Shown: positions 7,977 to 21,526, counted from the first letter of the stretch. The stretch is 64,000 nt of DNA from Pseudomonas lactis (GCF_001439845.1 NZ_JYLO01000015.1:90858-154857); one strand, 5' to 3'. The notes: a model not told the origin generated them from the sequence alone. A program made the numbers and translations.

Positions 7977-10364
7977 ATGAAACGTCTGCTGCTAACTGCG
8001 GTTCTCACCGTATTGATGATCGCCGAAGTTCACGCCGAGTCCTTCACCATCTCCGATATTCGCGTCAACGGCCTCCAGCGGGTTTCCGCGGGTAGCGTCT
8101 TTGGTGCCTTGCCGTTGAACGTCGGGGAACAGGCGGATGATCGTCGCCTGGTGGAATCCACTCGTGCGCTGTTCAAAACCGGGTTCTTTCAAGATATCCA
8201 ACTGGGTCGCGAAGGCAACGTCCTGGTCATCACGGTCGTCGAGCGACCTTCCGTCGCCAGTATCGCGATCGAAGGTAACAAGGCCATCTCCACTGAAGAC
8301 TTGATGAAGGGCCTGAAGCAATCGGGCCTGGCCGAGGGCGAGATCTTCCAGCGCGCGACCCTTGAGGGTGTGCGTAACGAGCTGCAACGCCAGTACGTTG
8401 CCCAGGGCCGCTACTCCGCGACCGTGGAAACCGAAGTGATCCCCCAGCCTCGTAACCGTGTGGGCCTGAAGGTCAACATCAACGAAGGCACCGTGGCCGC
8501 CATCCAGCACATCAACGTCGTGGGCAACACCAAGTTCCCTGATGAAGACCTGGTCGACCTGTTCGAACTCAAGACCACCAACTGGTTGTCGTTCTTCAAG
8601 AACGATGACAAGTACGCCCGTGAAAAACTCTCCGGTGACCTGGAACGCCTGCGCTCCTACTACCTGGACCGTGGCTACATCAACATGGACATCGCTTCGA
8701 CCCAGGTGTCCATCACCCCGGACAAGAAGCACGTCTACATCACCGTCAACGTCAACGAAGGCGAGAAGTACAAGGTTCGTGACGTCAAGCTCAGCGGCGA
8801 CCTGAAAGTGCCTGAAGACCAGGTCAAGTCCCTGTTGCTGGTGCAGAAGGACCAGGTGTTCTCGCGCAAGCTGATGACCACCACCTCCGAACTGATCACC
8901 CGTCGCCTGGGTAACGAAGGCTATACCTTCGCCAACGTCAACGGCGTGCCGACCCCGAATGATGAAGACCACACCGTGGACATCACCTTCGTCGTCGATC
9001 CGGGCAAGCGTGCCTACGTCAACCGCATCAACTTCCGTGGCAACACCAAGTCTGCGGACGAAGTGCTGCGTCGTGAAATGCGTCAGATGGAAGGTGGCTG
9101 GGCTTCGACCTACCTGATCGACCAATCCAAGACCCGTCTTGAGCGCCTGGGCTTCTTCAAGGAAGTCAACGTCGAAACCCCGGCCGTACCGGGTGTGGAT
9201 GACCAGGTTGACGTGAACTACGCCGTTGAAGAACAAGCCTCGGGCTCGATCACCGCCAGCGTCGGTTTCGCCCAGAGCGCCGGTTTGATCCTGGGTGGTT
9301 CCATCACGCAGAACAACTTCCTGGGTACCGGTAACCGTGTGTCCATCGGCCTGACCCGCAGCGAATACCAAAGCCGATACAACTTCGGCTACACCGACCC
9401 CTACTGGACTGCAGACGGTGTGAGCCTGGGCTACAACGCCTTCTACCGCACCACTGACTACAAAGACCTCGATGTTGACGTTGCAAGCTATGCGATCGAC
9501 AGCCTGGGTGCCGGTGTCAACGTGGGTTACCCGATCAGCGAGACCTCGCGCCTGACCTTCGGCCTCACCGCCCAGCAGGATGAGATCAAGACCGGTGTGT
9601 ACACCGTGGACGAAATCTTCGACTTCACCCGTCGTGAAGGCGACAAGTTCCTGAACTTCAAGGCGTCTGCCGGCTGGTCCGAGTCGACCCTGAACAAAGG
9701 TGTACTGGCAACCCGCGGCCACTCCCAGAGCCTGACTGCGGAAGTCACCACGCCGGGCAGCGACCTGTCGTTCTTCAAGCTCGACTACCGCGGTCAGTTG
9801 TTCCAGCCGTTGAGCGATAACTACACCATGCGCCTGCACACAGAGCTGGGCTATGGCGACGGTTATGGTTCGACCGATGGCTTGCCGTTCTATGAAAACT
9901 ATTATGCAGGTGGTTTCAACTCGGTGCGTGGCTTCAAGGACAGCACCTTGGGTCCGCGTGGTACGCCGAGCCGTGGTGTTGATCGCACTGGTAACCAGGG
10001 CACTGTCGCTGACTCGGACAACGACCCGCTGCCATTCGGTGGTAACGTGCTGATCCAGGGTGGTGCGGAGATTCTGTTCCCGCTGCCGTTCGTCAAGGAC
10101 CAGCGTTCCCTGCGTACTTCGGTCTTCTGGGACGTGGGTAACGTGTTCGACTCCAAGTGCGAACAGATCAAGAACCCAAGTGGCTTGAAGTCCAATACTC
10201 AATGCAACGACGTGAGCCTCAGCAACCTGGCAAGCTCCGTGGGCGTGGGTGTGACCTGGGTGACTGCGCTGGGCCCGTTGAGCTTTGCTCTGGCCATGCC
10301 GATCAAGAAACCGGATAACGCTGAAACCCAGATTTTCCAATTCTCCCTCGGCCAGACGTTCTAA
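7977..10364 (+). CDS. bamA: Outer membrane protein assembly factor BamA
   Basis: The 795-residue Omp85 protein is the core of the BAM machine that inserts beta-barrel proteins. It has a signal peptide (cleavage likely after ...IAEVHA, about residue 20), five POTRA domains over roughly residues 21-420, and a C-terminal barrel containing the conserved loop-6 motif SVRGFKDSTLG and ending in phenylalanine (FSLGQTF). I chose the ATG at 7977 after AAGGA; an upstream in-frame start at 7950 would precede the signal peptide by nine residues. skp, encoding a chaperone that feeds BAM, follows immediately. Confidence 0.98.
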   Translation: MKRLLLTAVLTVLMIAEVHAESFTISDIRVNGLQRVSAGSVFGALPLNVGEQADDRRLVESTRALFKTGFFQDIQLGREGNVLVITVVERPSVASIAIEGNKAISTEDLMKGLKQSGLAEGEIFQRATLEGVRNELQRQYVAQGRYSATVETEVIPQPRNRVGLKVNINEGTVAAIQHINVVGNTKFPDEDLVDLFELKTTNWLSFFKNDDKYAREKLSGDLERLRSYYLDRGYINMDIASTQVSITPDKKHVYITVNVNEGEKYKVRDVKLSGDLKVPEDQVKSLLLVQKDQVFSRKLMTTTSELITRRLGNEGYTFANVNGVPTPNDEDHTVDITFVVDPGKRAYVNRINFRGNTKSADEVLRREMRQMEGGWASTYLIDQSKTRLERLGFFKEVNVETPAVPGVDDQVDVNYAVEEQASGSITASVGFAQSAGLILGGSITQNNFLGTGNRVSIGLTRSEYQSRYNFGYTDPYWTADGVSLGYNAFYRTTDYKDLDVDVASYAIDSLGAGVNVGYPISETSRLTFGLTAQQDEIKTGVYTVDEIFDFTRREGDKFLNFKASAGWSESTLNKGVLATRGHSQSLTAEVTTPGSDLSFFKLDYRGQLFQPLSDNYTMRLHTELGYGDGYGSTDGLPFYENYYAGGFNSVRGFKDSTLGPRGTPSRGVDRTGNQGTVADSDNDPLPFGGNVLIQGGAEILFPLPFVKDQRSLRTSVFWDVGNVFDSKCEQIKNPSGLKSNTQCNDVSLSNLASSVGVGVTWVTALGPLSFALAMPIKKPDNAETQIFQFSLGQTF

Positions 10365-10409
10365 GCGTCTGACCTAAGATAACGACAACGGATTCTGTAG
10401 GAGTACATC

Positions 10410-10913
10410 GTGCGTAAGTTGACTCAATTGGTCTTGCTGGCCACTGTGCTGGTCACCACCCCGGCCTTCGCCGAAATGAAAATCGCCGTTCTGAACTATC
10501 AGATGGCCCTGCTGGAATCCGATGCGGCCAAGCGATACGCCGTGGATGCCGAGAAGAAGTTCGGTCCGCAACTGACCAAGCTCAAGACACTGGAAAGCAG
10601 CGCCAAAGGCATCCAGGACCGCCTGGTAGCCGGTGGCGACAAGATGCAGCAAGGCGAGCGCGAGCGTCTGGAGCTTGAATTCAAGCAAAAGGCCCGTGAC
10701 TACCAGTTCCAATCCAAGGAGCTGAACGAAGCCAAGGCTGTGGCCGACCGCGAAATGCTCAAGCAGCTCAAGCCTAAATTGGACAGCGCTGTGGAAGAAG
10801 TCATCAAGAAGGGTGCCTTTGACCTAGTGTTCGAGCGTGGCGCCGTGATCGACGTCAAGCCTCAATACGACATCACCCGCCAGGTGATCGAGCGCATGAA
10901 CCAGCTGAAGTAA
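10410..10913 (+). CDS. skp: Periplasmic chaperone Skp (OmpH family)
   Basis: The 167-residue protein starts at GTG after TAGGAG and has a clear signal peptide (MRKLTQLVLLATVLVTTPAFA). The mature part is a lysine-rich, helical OmpH domain, expected to form the tentacles of the trimeric chaperone that holds unfolded outer-membrane proteins. It sits between bamA and lpxD, as in many gammaproteobacteria, with only three bases before lpxD. Confidence 0.96.
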   Translation: MRKLTQLVLLATVLVTTPAFAEMKIAVLNYQMALLESDAAKRYAVDAEKKFGPQLTKLKTLESSAKGIQDRLVAGGDKMQQGERERLELEFKQKARDYQFQSKELNEAKAVADREMLKQLKPKLDSAVEEVIKKGAFDLVFERGAVIDVKPQYDITRQVIERMNQLK

Positions 10914-10916
10914 ACC

Positions 10917-11972
10917 ATGACAGCGACTATCAAACTCGGCGAGTTGGCCGAGTTCCTGGGGGCCACCTTGCGTGGCTCCAAGGAGAAAGAAATCACTGGG
11001 CTAGCCACCTTGCAGGAGGCTGGCCCAGCTCAGTTGAGCTTCCTCGCAAATCCTCAATACCGTAAATACCTGGTCGACTGCCAGGCCGCAGCCGTGTTGC
11101 TGAAGGCCGCTGACGCCGAAGGGTTTATCGGGGATGCGCTGGTGGTGGCCGACCCGTACCTGTCGTACGCCAAGGCGTCGCACCTGTTCGATCCCAAGCC
11201 GAAGGCGGCCGGCGGTATTCACCCGTCTGCCGTGATCGCCGATGATGCCCAGGTTGACCCTGCCGCCAGCATCGGTGCGTTTGCCGTGATCGAGAGTGGG
11301 GCGCGTATTGGTGCTGGTGTCACCGTGGGTGCCCACTGCTTTATCGGTGCACGCTGTGAAATTGGTGCCGATGGTTGGCTGGCCCCCCGCGTGACCCTCT
11401 ACCACGATGTGCGTATTGGCCAGCGTGTGGTCATTCAGTCCGGTGCTGTTATCGGCGGCGAAGGCTTTGGCTTTGCCAACTCCAAAGGTGTCTGGCACAA
11501 GATCGCCCAGGTCGGTGGCGTATTGATCGGCGACGATGTGGAGATCGGCGTGAACACTGCTGTGGATCGCGGGGCCCTGGCCGATACCGTGATCGGTAAC
11601 GGTGTAAAGCTCGATAACCAGATCCAGATCGCCCACAACGTGCAGATTGGCGATCACACCGCCATGGCCGCCTGCGTGGGTATTTCCGGCAGCACCAAGA
11701 TCGGCAAGCATTGCATGCTCGCCGGTGGCGTAGGGCTGGTGGGGCATATCGATATTTGCGACAACGTCTTCATCACCGGCATGACCATGGTGACCCACTC
11801 GATAACAGAGCCAGGGGCCTATTCGTCCGGTACCGCGATGCAACCTGCGGCCGAATGGCGCAAGAGTGCCGCGCGTTTGAGGAAGATCGACGACATGGCA
11901 CGACGTATCAAACAGCTTGAAAAGCGTGTCGGGGACGTGACCCCCGGCGGTAATGCTTCATCAGAAGGCTGA
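10917..11972 (+). CDS. lpxD: UDP-3-O-(3-hydroxyacyl)glucosamine N-acyltransferase
   Basis: The 351-residue LpxD adds the second hydroxyacyl chain in lipid A synthesis. An N-terminal uridine-binding domain (to about residue 100) precedes a left-handed beta-helix of hexapeptide repeats. The catalytic histidine lies in the QIAHNVQIGDH segment. The C-terminal RIKQLEKRV helix is the expected ACP-interacting tail. It is the first of the lpxD-fabZ-lpxA-lpxB series. Confidence 0.97.
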   Translation: MTATIKLGELAEFLGATLRGSKEKEITGLATLQEAGPAQLSFLANPQYRKYLVDCQAAAVLLKAADAEGFIGDALVVADPYLSYAKASHLFDPKPKAAGGIHPSAVIADDAQVDPAASIGAFAVIESGARIGAGVTVGAHCFIGARCEIGADGWLAPRVTLYHDVRIGQRVVIQSGAVIGGEGFGFANSKGVWHKIAQVGGVLIGDDVEIGVNTAVDRGALADTVIGNGVKLDNQIQIAHNVQIGDHTAMAACVGISGSTKIGKHCMLAGGVGLVGHIDICDNVFITGMTMVTHSITEPGAYSSGTAMQPAAEWRKSAARLRKIDDMARRIKQLEKRVGDVTPGGNASSEG

Positions 11973-12083
11973 TACCATTTCCATATCAAGTGTGCACAGC
12001 CGCTAGACGGCCTCCTTGATTTGCTAGCGGGGCGTGCGCCTGGTGCGCCCGCCCCCAATCTTTATTACAGGCTTCCCCCCGAA

Positions 12084-12524
12084 ATGATGGACATCAACGA
12101 GATTCGCGAATACCTGCCTCACCGTTACCCGTTCCTGCTGGTGGATCGCGTAGTGGACCTCAACGTCGAGGAAAAGCGCATTCGTGCCTACAAGAATGTC
12201 AGCATCAACGAACCATTCTTCAACGGTCACTTTCCTGCGCATCCAATCATGCCAGGTGTGTTGATCATCGAAGCCATGGCCCAGGCTGCCGGTATCCTTG
12301 GTTTCAAAATGCTCGACCTCAAGCCTGCCGACGGCACGCTTTACTATTTCGTGGGTTCGGACAAGCTGCGTTTTCGCAACCCGGTCACCCCGGGTGACCA
12401 GTTGATCCTGGAAGCCAAGTTCATCAGTTGCAAACGCCAGATCTGGAAGTTCGAATGCCAGGCCTCGGTAGATGGCAAGCCGGTGTGCTCTGCCGAGATC
12501 ATCTGTGCGGAACGCAAACTATGA
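12084..12524 (+). CDS. fabZ: 3-hydroxyacyl-ACP dehydratase FabZ
   Basis: The 146-residue hotdog-fold dehydratase acts in fatty-acid elongation and draws on the same hydroxyacyl-ACP pool as LpxA and LpxD. The catalytic His49 lies in [14 protein letters not shown] and the partner Glu63 in IIEAMAQA. I chose the ATG at 12084 ([17 protein letters not shown]). An upstream in-frame start at 12021 would add an unconserved 21-residue leader. The stop overlaps the lpxA ATG. Confidence 0.96.
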
Positions 12525-13297
12525 GTTTGATTGACCCTCGCGCAATCATCGATCCGTCGGCCGTACTGGCCGCCGACGTTGAGGTCGGCCCTTGGTCGAT
12601 CGTCGGCGCAGGTGTGGAAATCGGCGAGGGGACTGTCATCGGGCCACACGTGATCCTTAAAGGTCCGACCCGTATTGGCAAACACAATCGTATCTACCAG
12701 TTCTCCTCGGTAGGCGAAGACACCCCGGACATGAAGTACAAGGGTGAAGAAACACGCCTGGTCATCGGTGACCACAACATCATTCGTGAAGGCGTCACCA
12801 TTCACCGCGGCACCGTGCAGGATCGCGCTGAAACCACCTTGGGTGATCACAACCTGGTCATGGCCTATGCGCACATCGGCCATGACAGTGTGATCGGCAA
12901 CCATTGCATCCTGGTCAACAACACTGCGTTGGCAGGCCATGTGCACGTTGATGACTGGGCGATCCTCTCCGGTTTTACCCTGGTGCATCAGTATTGCCAT
13001 ATCGGCGCCCACAGCTTTTCCGGCATGGGCACCGCCATCGGCAAGGATGTCCCGGCGTTCGTGACGGTATTCGGCAACCCTGCCGAAGCCCGTAGCATGA
13101 ATTTTGAAGGCATGCGTCGTCGCGGTTTCAGTGAAGAGGCCATCCACGCCTTGCGCCGTGCCTACAAGACGGTTTACCGCCAAGGGTTGACCGTCGAACA
13201 GGCCCTGACCGAACTGGCCGAGCCGGCTACGCAGTTCCCGGAAGTCGCGGTGTTCCGTGACTCTATCCAGACCTCGACTCGCGGCATCACCCGCTGA
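12521..13297 (+). CDS. lpxA: UDP-N-acetylglucosamine acyltransferase
   Basis: The 258-residue LpxA catalyses the first step of lipid A synthesis. The beta-helix of hexapeptide repeats covers about residues 1-190, with the catalytic histidine in [15 protein letters not shown] helical C-terminal domain follows ([18 protein letters not shown]). The ATG at 12521 overlaps the fabZ stop as ATGA; the open frame upstream of it is only the fabZ gene read in another frame. Confidence 0.97.
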
Positions 13298-13299
13298 TC

Positions 13300-14439
13300 A
13301 TGGCCACTTTGCGTATTGCGCTCGTGGCCGGTGAAGCTTCCGGCGATATCCTGGGTGCTGGCTTGATGCGGGCGCTCAAGGCCCAGCATCCGGCGGTGGA
13401 ATTTATCGGCGTCGGTGGCCCGTTGATGCAGGCCGAAGGCCTGACCTCCTACTTCCCCATGGAGCGCCTGTCAGTCATGGGGCTGGTGGAAGTCTTGGGG
13501 CGCCTGCGTGAGCTGCTGGCTCGCCGCAAGCTGCTGATCAAGACGCTGATCGAAGAAAAGCCTGACGTCTTTATCGGCATCGATGCGCCGGATTTCACGC
13601 TCAATATCGAACTCAAGTTGCGCCAGGCCGGGATCAAGACCGTGCACTACGTCAGCCCATCCGTGTGGGCGTGGCGCCAGAAGCGCGTGTTGAAAATCCG
13701 CGAAGGCTGCGACCTGATGTTGACCTTGCTGCCATTCGAAGCCCGGTTCTACGAAGAGAAGGGCGTGCCGGTGCGCTTTGTCGGCCACACCCTGGCTGAC
13801 GCCATTCCCTTGCAAGCTGATCGTACGGCTGCACGTGCCGAGCTGGGCTTGCCCGATGGCCCCTTGGTTGCGTTGATGCCAGGGAGCCGTGGCGGCGAGG
13901 TAGGACGTTTGGGAGCGCTGTTTTTTGATGCCGCCGAACGTCTCCAGGCGCAAAAGCCGGGAATCCGCTTTGTGCTGCCTTGCGCCAGCCCACAACGCCG
14001 TGCGCAGATCGAAACGCTGCTGGAAGGTCGCAACCTGCCGTTGACCCTGCTCGATGGCCAGTCCCACCTGGCCCTGGCAGCCTGCGATGCGGTGTTGATC
14101 GCCTCGGGCACCGCCACGCTTGAGGCCTTGCTGTACAAGCGCCCGATGGTCGTCGCCTATCGCCTGGCGCCACTGACCTTCTGGATCCTCAAGCGCATGG
14201 TCAAGAGCCCTTACATTTCCTTGCCCAACCTGCTGGCCCAGCGCCTGCTGGTGCCGGAGTTGTTGCAGGACGATGCAACGCCCGAAGCGCTTGCAAAAAC
14301 CCTACTACCCTTGATTGACGGCGGCGAAGAGCAGACCCGTGGTTTCGACGACATCCACCGCACGTTGCGCCGTGATGCCTCGAACCAGGCGGCCGATGCC
14401 GTGCTGACCTTGATCGGCCATAAACAGGAAGCCTTATGA
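13300..14439 (+). CDS. lpxB: Lipid-A-disaccharide synthase
   Basis: The 379-residue GT19 glycosyltransferase joins UDP-diacylglucosamine and lipid X to form the disaccharide core of lipid A. The N-terminal block LRIALVAGEASGDILGAGLM, the GVGGPLM motif and the PGSRGGEVGRL nucleotide-sugar site near the middle are all visible. It follows lpxA after two bases and overlaps rnhB by four, so it is tightly coupled in the operon. Confidence 0.97.
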   Translation: MATLRIALVAGEASGDILGAGLMRALKAQHPAVEFIGVGGPLMQAEGLTSYFPMERLSVMGLVEVLGRLRELLARRKLLIKTLIEEKPDVFIGIDAPDFTLNIELKLRQAGIKTVHYVSPSVWAWRQKRVLKIREGCDLMLTLLPFEARFYEEKGVPVRFVGHTLADAIPLQADRTAARAELGLPDGPLVALMPGSRGGEVGRLGALFFDAAERLQAQKPGIRFVLPCASPQRRAQIETLLEGRNLPLTLLDGQSHLALAACDAVLIASGTATLEALLYKRPMVVAYRLAPLTFWILKRMVKSPYISLPNLLAQRLLVPELLQDDATPEALAKTLLPLIDGGEEQTRGFDDIHRTLRRDASNQAADAVLTLIGHKQEAL

Positions 14440-15068
14440 CCACGCAAATGGGCCTGGATTTCAGCCTCGTCGCCCAAGCCCACGAGTTGGTGGCAGGTGT
14501 TGACGAAGTAGGGCGCGGCCCGTTGTGTGGCGCAGTGGTCACGGCGGCGGTGATCCTTGATCCGAACCGCCCGATCCTGGGGCTCAACGATTCGAAGAAG
14601 CTCACCGAAGCCCGTCGTGAAAAGCTCTATGACGAGATCTGTGAAAAAGCCCTGAGCTGGCATATCGCCCGGGCTGAAGTCGAAGAGATCGACGAGCTGA
14701 ATATCCTGCACGCCACCATGCTGGCGATGCAGCGCGCTGTGGAAGGGCTGCACATCACCCCGAAAATGGCGATGATCGACGGCAACCGCTGCCCCAAGCT
14801 GACGATGCCGTCCGAAGCGGTGGTCAAGGGCGATAGCAAGGTTCCCGCCATTGCCGCTGCCTCGATCCTGGCCAAGGTCAGCCGTGACCGTGAGATGGCC
14901 GCGTTCGAATTGATCTACCCCGGCTACGGCATTGGTGGCCATAAAGGCTACCCGACGCCCGTTCATCTGGAAGCCCTGGCTCGGCTCGGCCCCACCCCGA
15001 TCCATCGCCGCTCGTTTGCCCCGGTACGGCAGGCTTATGAGGCCCGTGAAAGTCTGATCGAGGTTTAG
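14436..15068 (+). CDS. rnhB: Ribonuclease HII
   Basis: The 210-residue RNase HII incises RNA in RNA-DNA hybrids and single ribonucleotides in DNA. The first catalytic pair is in GVDEVGRGPLCG (Asp23, Glu24), and further acidic residues follow in LNDSKKLT and MAMIDGNRCP. Its ATG overlaps the lpxB stop (ATGA). The lpxB-rnhB-dnaE order is conserved in gammaproteobacteria. Confidence 0.97.
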   Translation: MTTQMGLDFSLVAQAHELVAGVDEVGRGPLCGAVVTAAVILDPNRPILGLNDSKKLTEARREKLYDEICEKALSWHIARAEVEEIDELNILHATMLAMQRAVEGLHITPKMAMIDGNRCPKLTMPSEAVVKGDSKVPAIAAASILAKVSRDREMAAFELIYPGYGIGGHKGYPTPVHLEALARLGPTPIHRRSFAPVRQAYEARESLIEV

Positions 15069-15091
15069 CAGCAAGGCTGATGTTTTTACCC

Positions 15092-15121
15092 AGGCCCGGT
15101 ACAATCCGGGCCTTGTTGTTT
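15092..15121 (+). terminator. Hairpin upstream of dnaE, with a -10-like loop
   Basis: AGGCCCGG pairs perfectly with CCGGGCCT (15092-15113), followed by TGTTGTTTT, so it can terminate rnhB transcripts 32 bases before dnaE. The six-base loop is TACAAT, a good sigma-70 -10 element. A dnaE start site would then fall on the 3' arm of the same hairpin. Confidence 0.55.
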
Positions 15122-15144
15122 TCATGTATCAAGACAGGATCACT

Positions 15145-18666
<3,522 letters not shown>

Positions 18667-18795
18667 CGGTCAGATGAGTCTGATCTCGACTAAACATTTA
18701 ATCTCGACCTAAACGCGCCTCTCCCTTAAGGTAGGGCGCGAATAGACAACCGGCTGGCCAGGCACCCCTTGGCCGTCGACCCAAGACGGACGCTT

Positions 18796-19743
18796 ATGAA
18801 CCCGAATTTTCTTGATTTCGAACAGCCGATCGCTGACCTGCAAGCCAAGATCGAAGAGCTGCGCCTGGTCGGCAATGACAATTCGCTGAATATCGGCGAT
18901 GAGATCGCTCGCCTGCAAGACAAGAGCAGCACGCTCACCGAAGACATCTTCGGCAAGCTGACCAGCTGGCAGATCGCGCGCCTGGCTCGCCACCCGCGCC
19001 GTCCTTACACCCTAGACTACATCGAGCACATCTTCACCGAGTTCGATGAGTTGCACGGCGACCGTCACTTCTCCGACGACGCGGCCATTGTGGGCGGCAT
19101 CGCTCGCCTGGACGACCAGCCGGTGATGGTGATCGGTCACCAGAAAGGCCGTGAAGTGCGCGAAAAAGTACGCCGCAACTTCGGCATGCCGCGCCCGGAA
19201 GGCTACCGCAAGGCGTGCCGCCTGATGGAAATGGCCGAGCGCTTCAAGATGCCGATCCTGACCTTCATCGACACGCCAGGTGCCTACCCGGGTATCGACG
19301 CCGAAGAGCGCAACCAGAGCGAAGCGATTGCCTGGAACCTGCGCGTCATGGCCCGCCTGAAAACCCCGATCATCGCCACCGTGATCGGTGAAGGTGGTTC
19401 TGGCGGTGCGCTGGCCATTGGTGTCTGCGACCAACTGAACATGTTGCAGTACTCGACCTACGCAGTGATCTCGCCGGAAGGTTGTGCCTCGATCCTGTGG
19501 AAAACCGCCGAAAAGGCGCCGGACGCTGCCGAAGCCATGGGCATCACCGCCGATCGCCTCAAAGGCCTGGGTATCGTCGACAAGGTTATCGCCGAGCCAC
19601 TGGGCGGCGCCCACCGTGACCCGGCTGCCGCCGCTGCGACCATCCGTGCCGAGTTGGGTTCGCAACTGGCGATGCTCAAGAAGCTGGATAACGAAGCGCT
19701 GCTGGCTCGTCGTTATGAGCGCCTGATGAGCTACGGCCTCTAA
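18796..19743 (+). CDS. accA: Acetyl-CoA carboxylase carboxyltransferase alpha subunit
   Basis: The 315-residue AccA pairs with AccD to transfer carboxyl from biotin to acetyl-CoA, the first step of fatty-acid synthesis. The GDRHFSDDAAIVGG, GAYPGIDAEERNQSEAIA and GEGGSGGALAIG blocks of the crotonase fold are intact. I chose the ATG at 18796 (MNPNFLDFEQPIADL). A start at 18769 would add nine unconserved residues. The 129-base gap after dnaE suggests a separate promoter. Confidence 0.97.
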   Translation: MNPNFLDFEQPIADLQAKIEELRLVGNDNSLNIGDEIARLQDKSSTLTEDIFGKLTSWQIARLARHPRRPYTLDYIEHIFTEFDELHGDRHFSDDAAIVGGIARLDDQPVMVIGHQKGREVREKVRRNFGMPRPEGYRKACRLMEMAERFKMPILTFIDTPGAYPGIDAEERNQSEAIAWNLRVMARLKTPIIATVIGEGGSGGALAIGVCDQLNMLQYSTYAVISPEGCASILWKTAEKAPDAAEAMGITADRLKGLGIVDKVIAEPLGGAHRDPAAAAATIRAELGSQLAMLKKLDNEALLARRYERLMSYGL

Positions 19744-19774
19744 GCCGACGCTGTACCCAATGTAGTAGCCGGCT

Positions 19775-19880
19775 TGTGTGGGAGCCGGCTTGTGTGGGAG
19801 CTGGCTTGCCTGCGATAGCATCACCTTGGTATCACTGATACACCGAGGTGCCTGCATCGCGGGCAAGCCCGGCTCCCACA
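19775..19880. repeat. REPIN (inverted REP pair) after accA
   Basis: A forward TGTGGGAGCTGGCTTGCCTG copy at 19793 faces an inverted copy ending in GGCTCCCACA at 19880, separated by about 35 bases that contain a smaller palindrome (CACCTTGGT/ACCGAGGTG). A degenerate extra copy lies at 19775-19790. This is the Pseudomonas REP doublet type, mobilised in trans by REP-associated tyrosine transposases; none is in this window. Confidence 0.85.
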
Positions 19881-19933
19881 TTTGCTTTGTGTATGCTGAC
19901 GAACGTATTCAAGCTTTGCGGCGGTGACGTGTG

Positions 19934-21253
19934 ATGAAACCAACCCTGCCGGCCACACTCCTGCACACCCTGGCCCCCTGGCGCAACGCGCCGGCCTGGC
20001 ATATCGCGTTCTCCGGTGGTCTCGACTCCACCGTCCTGCTGCACCTCCTGGCCTCACTGGCCAAAATCGAAAACCTGCCTCCTGTCAGCGCCGTTCATGT
20101 CCACCATGGTCTGCAAGCTGCTGCCGATGCATGGCCTGCTCATTGCCAATCGGTCTGCGACGCCCTGGGCGTACCTTTGCGCGTCATGCGCGTGCAGGTC
20201 AGTCCCGGTGCGAGCCTTGAACGCGCGGCCCGCGAGGCGCGCTACCAAGCGTTCATGCAAGTCATGGAGGCAGGGGAGGTGCTTTTCACTGGCCAGCATC
20301 GCGACGATCAAGCCGAAACCCTGCTGTTTCGCCTGCTGCGTGGCGCCGGCGTGCGAGGGTTGGCGTCTATGCCTGAGCATCGCCCCTTAGCGCAGGGCCA
20401 CTTGGTGCGGCCGTTGCTGGCATTCTCTCGTAGCGAGCTGGAAGCCTACGCCCATCAGCATCAGTTGCAGTGGATCGAAGATCCCTCCAACGCTGATCCA
20501 CGGTTTTCCCGCAATTACCTGCGTCACCGCGTATTCCCAACCCTGACGGAACGCTGGCCCCAGGCGATCACCCACCTGGCTCGCACGGCTGAACACATGG
20601 CTGAGGCGCAAGGGCTGCTCGACGAGTTGGCGCTGATGGACCTGCAGCGCGCCGATCAGCCTTCTACGTTTCCCTGGTTGCCGCTGCCGTCTCTGGCGCT
20701 TGAGCCATTGCGTGAACTATCCGATGCCCGCCAGCGTAACGCCCTGCGGCATTGGCTGATACCACTGACCGGTTTACCGGACAGCGACCACTGGGCTGGT
20801 TGGCATGCCCTGCGCGATGCCAAGGGGGACGCACAGCCTCTGTGGCGCCTGGCCGACGGCCAAATGCAGCGTAGCGGTGAACGCATCTGGTGGTTACCTT
20901 CAACTTGGTCGGAGTTTTCCGACGCATCGGTGAGCTGGCCCGATCCGCAAAATCCACTAGAGTTAACGGGCAATGGCCAACTGAAGTTTATTGGCGAGGC
21001 TCCCGAAGGCCCGCTAGTGATCCGATATCGCCAGGGTGGCGAAATCATCGACGTACCGGGCCGAGGCCGGCGTGATCTCAAGCGTCTGCTGAATGAAAGC
21101 GGCATGCCGGGCTTCGTCCGTGGCAGATTGCCGCTGGTCTATCGGGGCGAGCAATTGCTGGCTGTGCCAAGCGTTGCGGGGGCATGGGCCCGGTCGGTGG
21201 GTGAGGTGCAATTGGATTGGTTGCCACAGAGCTGCGATCAAGGTTTGAGCTGA
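19934..21253 (+). CDS. tilS: tRNA(Ile)-lysidine synthetase
   Basis: The 439-residue TilS converts C34 of the tRNA-Ile CAU anticodon to lysidine, switching it from Met to Ile decoding. The PP-loop SGGLDST is near residues 28-34 and the family motif GQHRDDQAETLLFRLLRGAG near residue 120. The C-terminal domain has the VPGRGRRDLKRLLNE block. Start choice is ATG 19934; a GTG immediately before it (19931) is possible. It lies just beyond a REPIN, with no obvious operon partner. Confidence 0.95.
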   Translation: MKPTLPATLLHTLAPWRNAPAWHIAFSGGLDSTVLLHLLASLAKIENLPPVSAVHVHHGLQAAADAWPAHCQSVCDALGVPLRVMRVQVSPGASLERAAREARYQAFMQVMEAGEVLFTGQHRDDQAETLLFRLLRGAGVRGLASMPEHRPLAQGHLVRPLLAFSRSELEAYAHQHQLQWIEDPSNADPRFSRNYLRHRVFPTLTERWPQAITHLARTAEHMAEAQGLLDELALMDLQRADQPSTFPWLPLPSLALEPLRELSDARQRNALRHWLIPLTGLPDSDHWAGWHALRDAKGDAQPLWRLADGQMQRSGERIWWLPSTWSEFSDASVSWPDPQNPLELTGNGQLKFIGEAPEGPLVIRYRQGGEIIDVPGRGRRDLKRLLNESGMPGFVRGRLPLVYRGEQLLAVPSVAGAWARSVGEVQLDWLPQSCDQGLS

Positions 21254-21526
21254 TAGCGCCTTTCCGGTAGACTACGCTCCCTTCTTGATACAACTTCTGT
21301 GGATTCGCCTGAATCGCAGTCGTTGCCGATTACCAAGCAGTCTTTGCTGGGCGATTCCAAAAAATGTGTAGCGATCAACGTACCGGTGTTTCATTGCTGG
21401 TCTGTCACAACGCGGCGGTTTTTTTGAAAGGTGCACTGTGATTAATGCAGGTGATCGGGGGCTTCGGCCTTCCTTCGCTTTCCCCGGCGGCTCGGACCGC
21501 TTTAACGCAGACTTCTAGGGTTTTTC

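Noticed and set aside
7992..10340. Very long open frame antisense to bamA (over 700 codons)
   Set aside because: It exactly shadows bamA, has no ribosome site, and its composition (His, Val, Gln rich) is typical of the reverse strand of a GC-rich gene.
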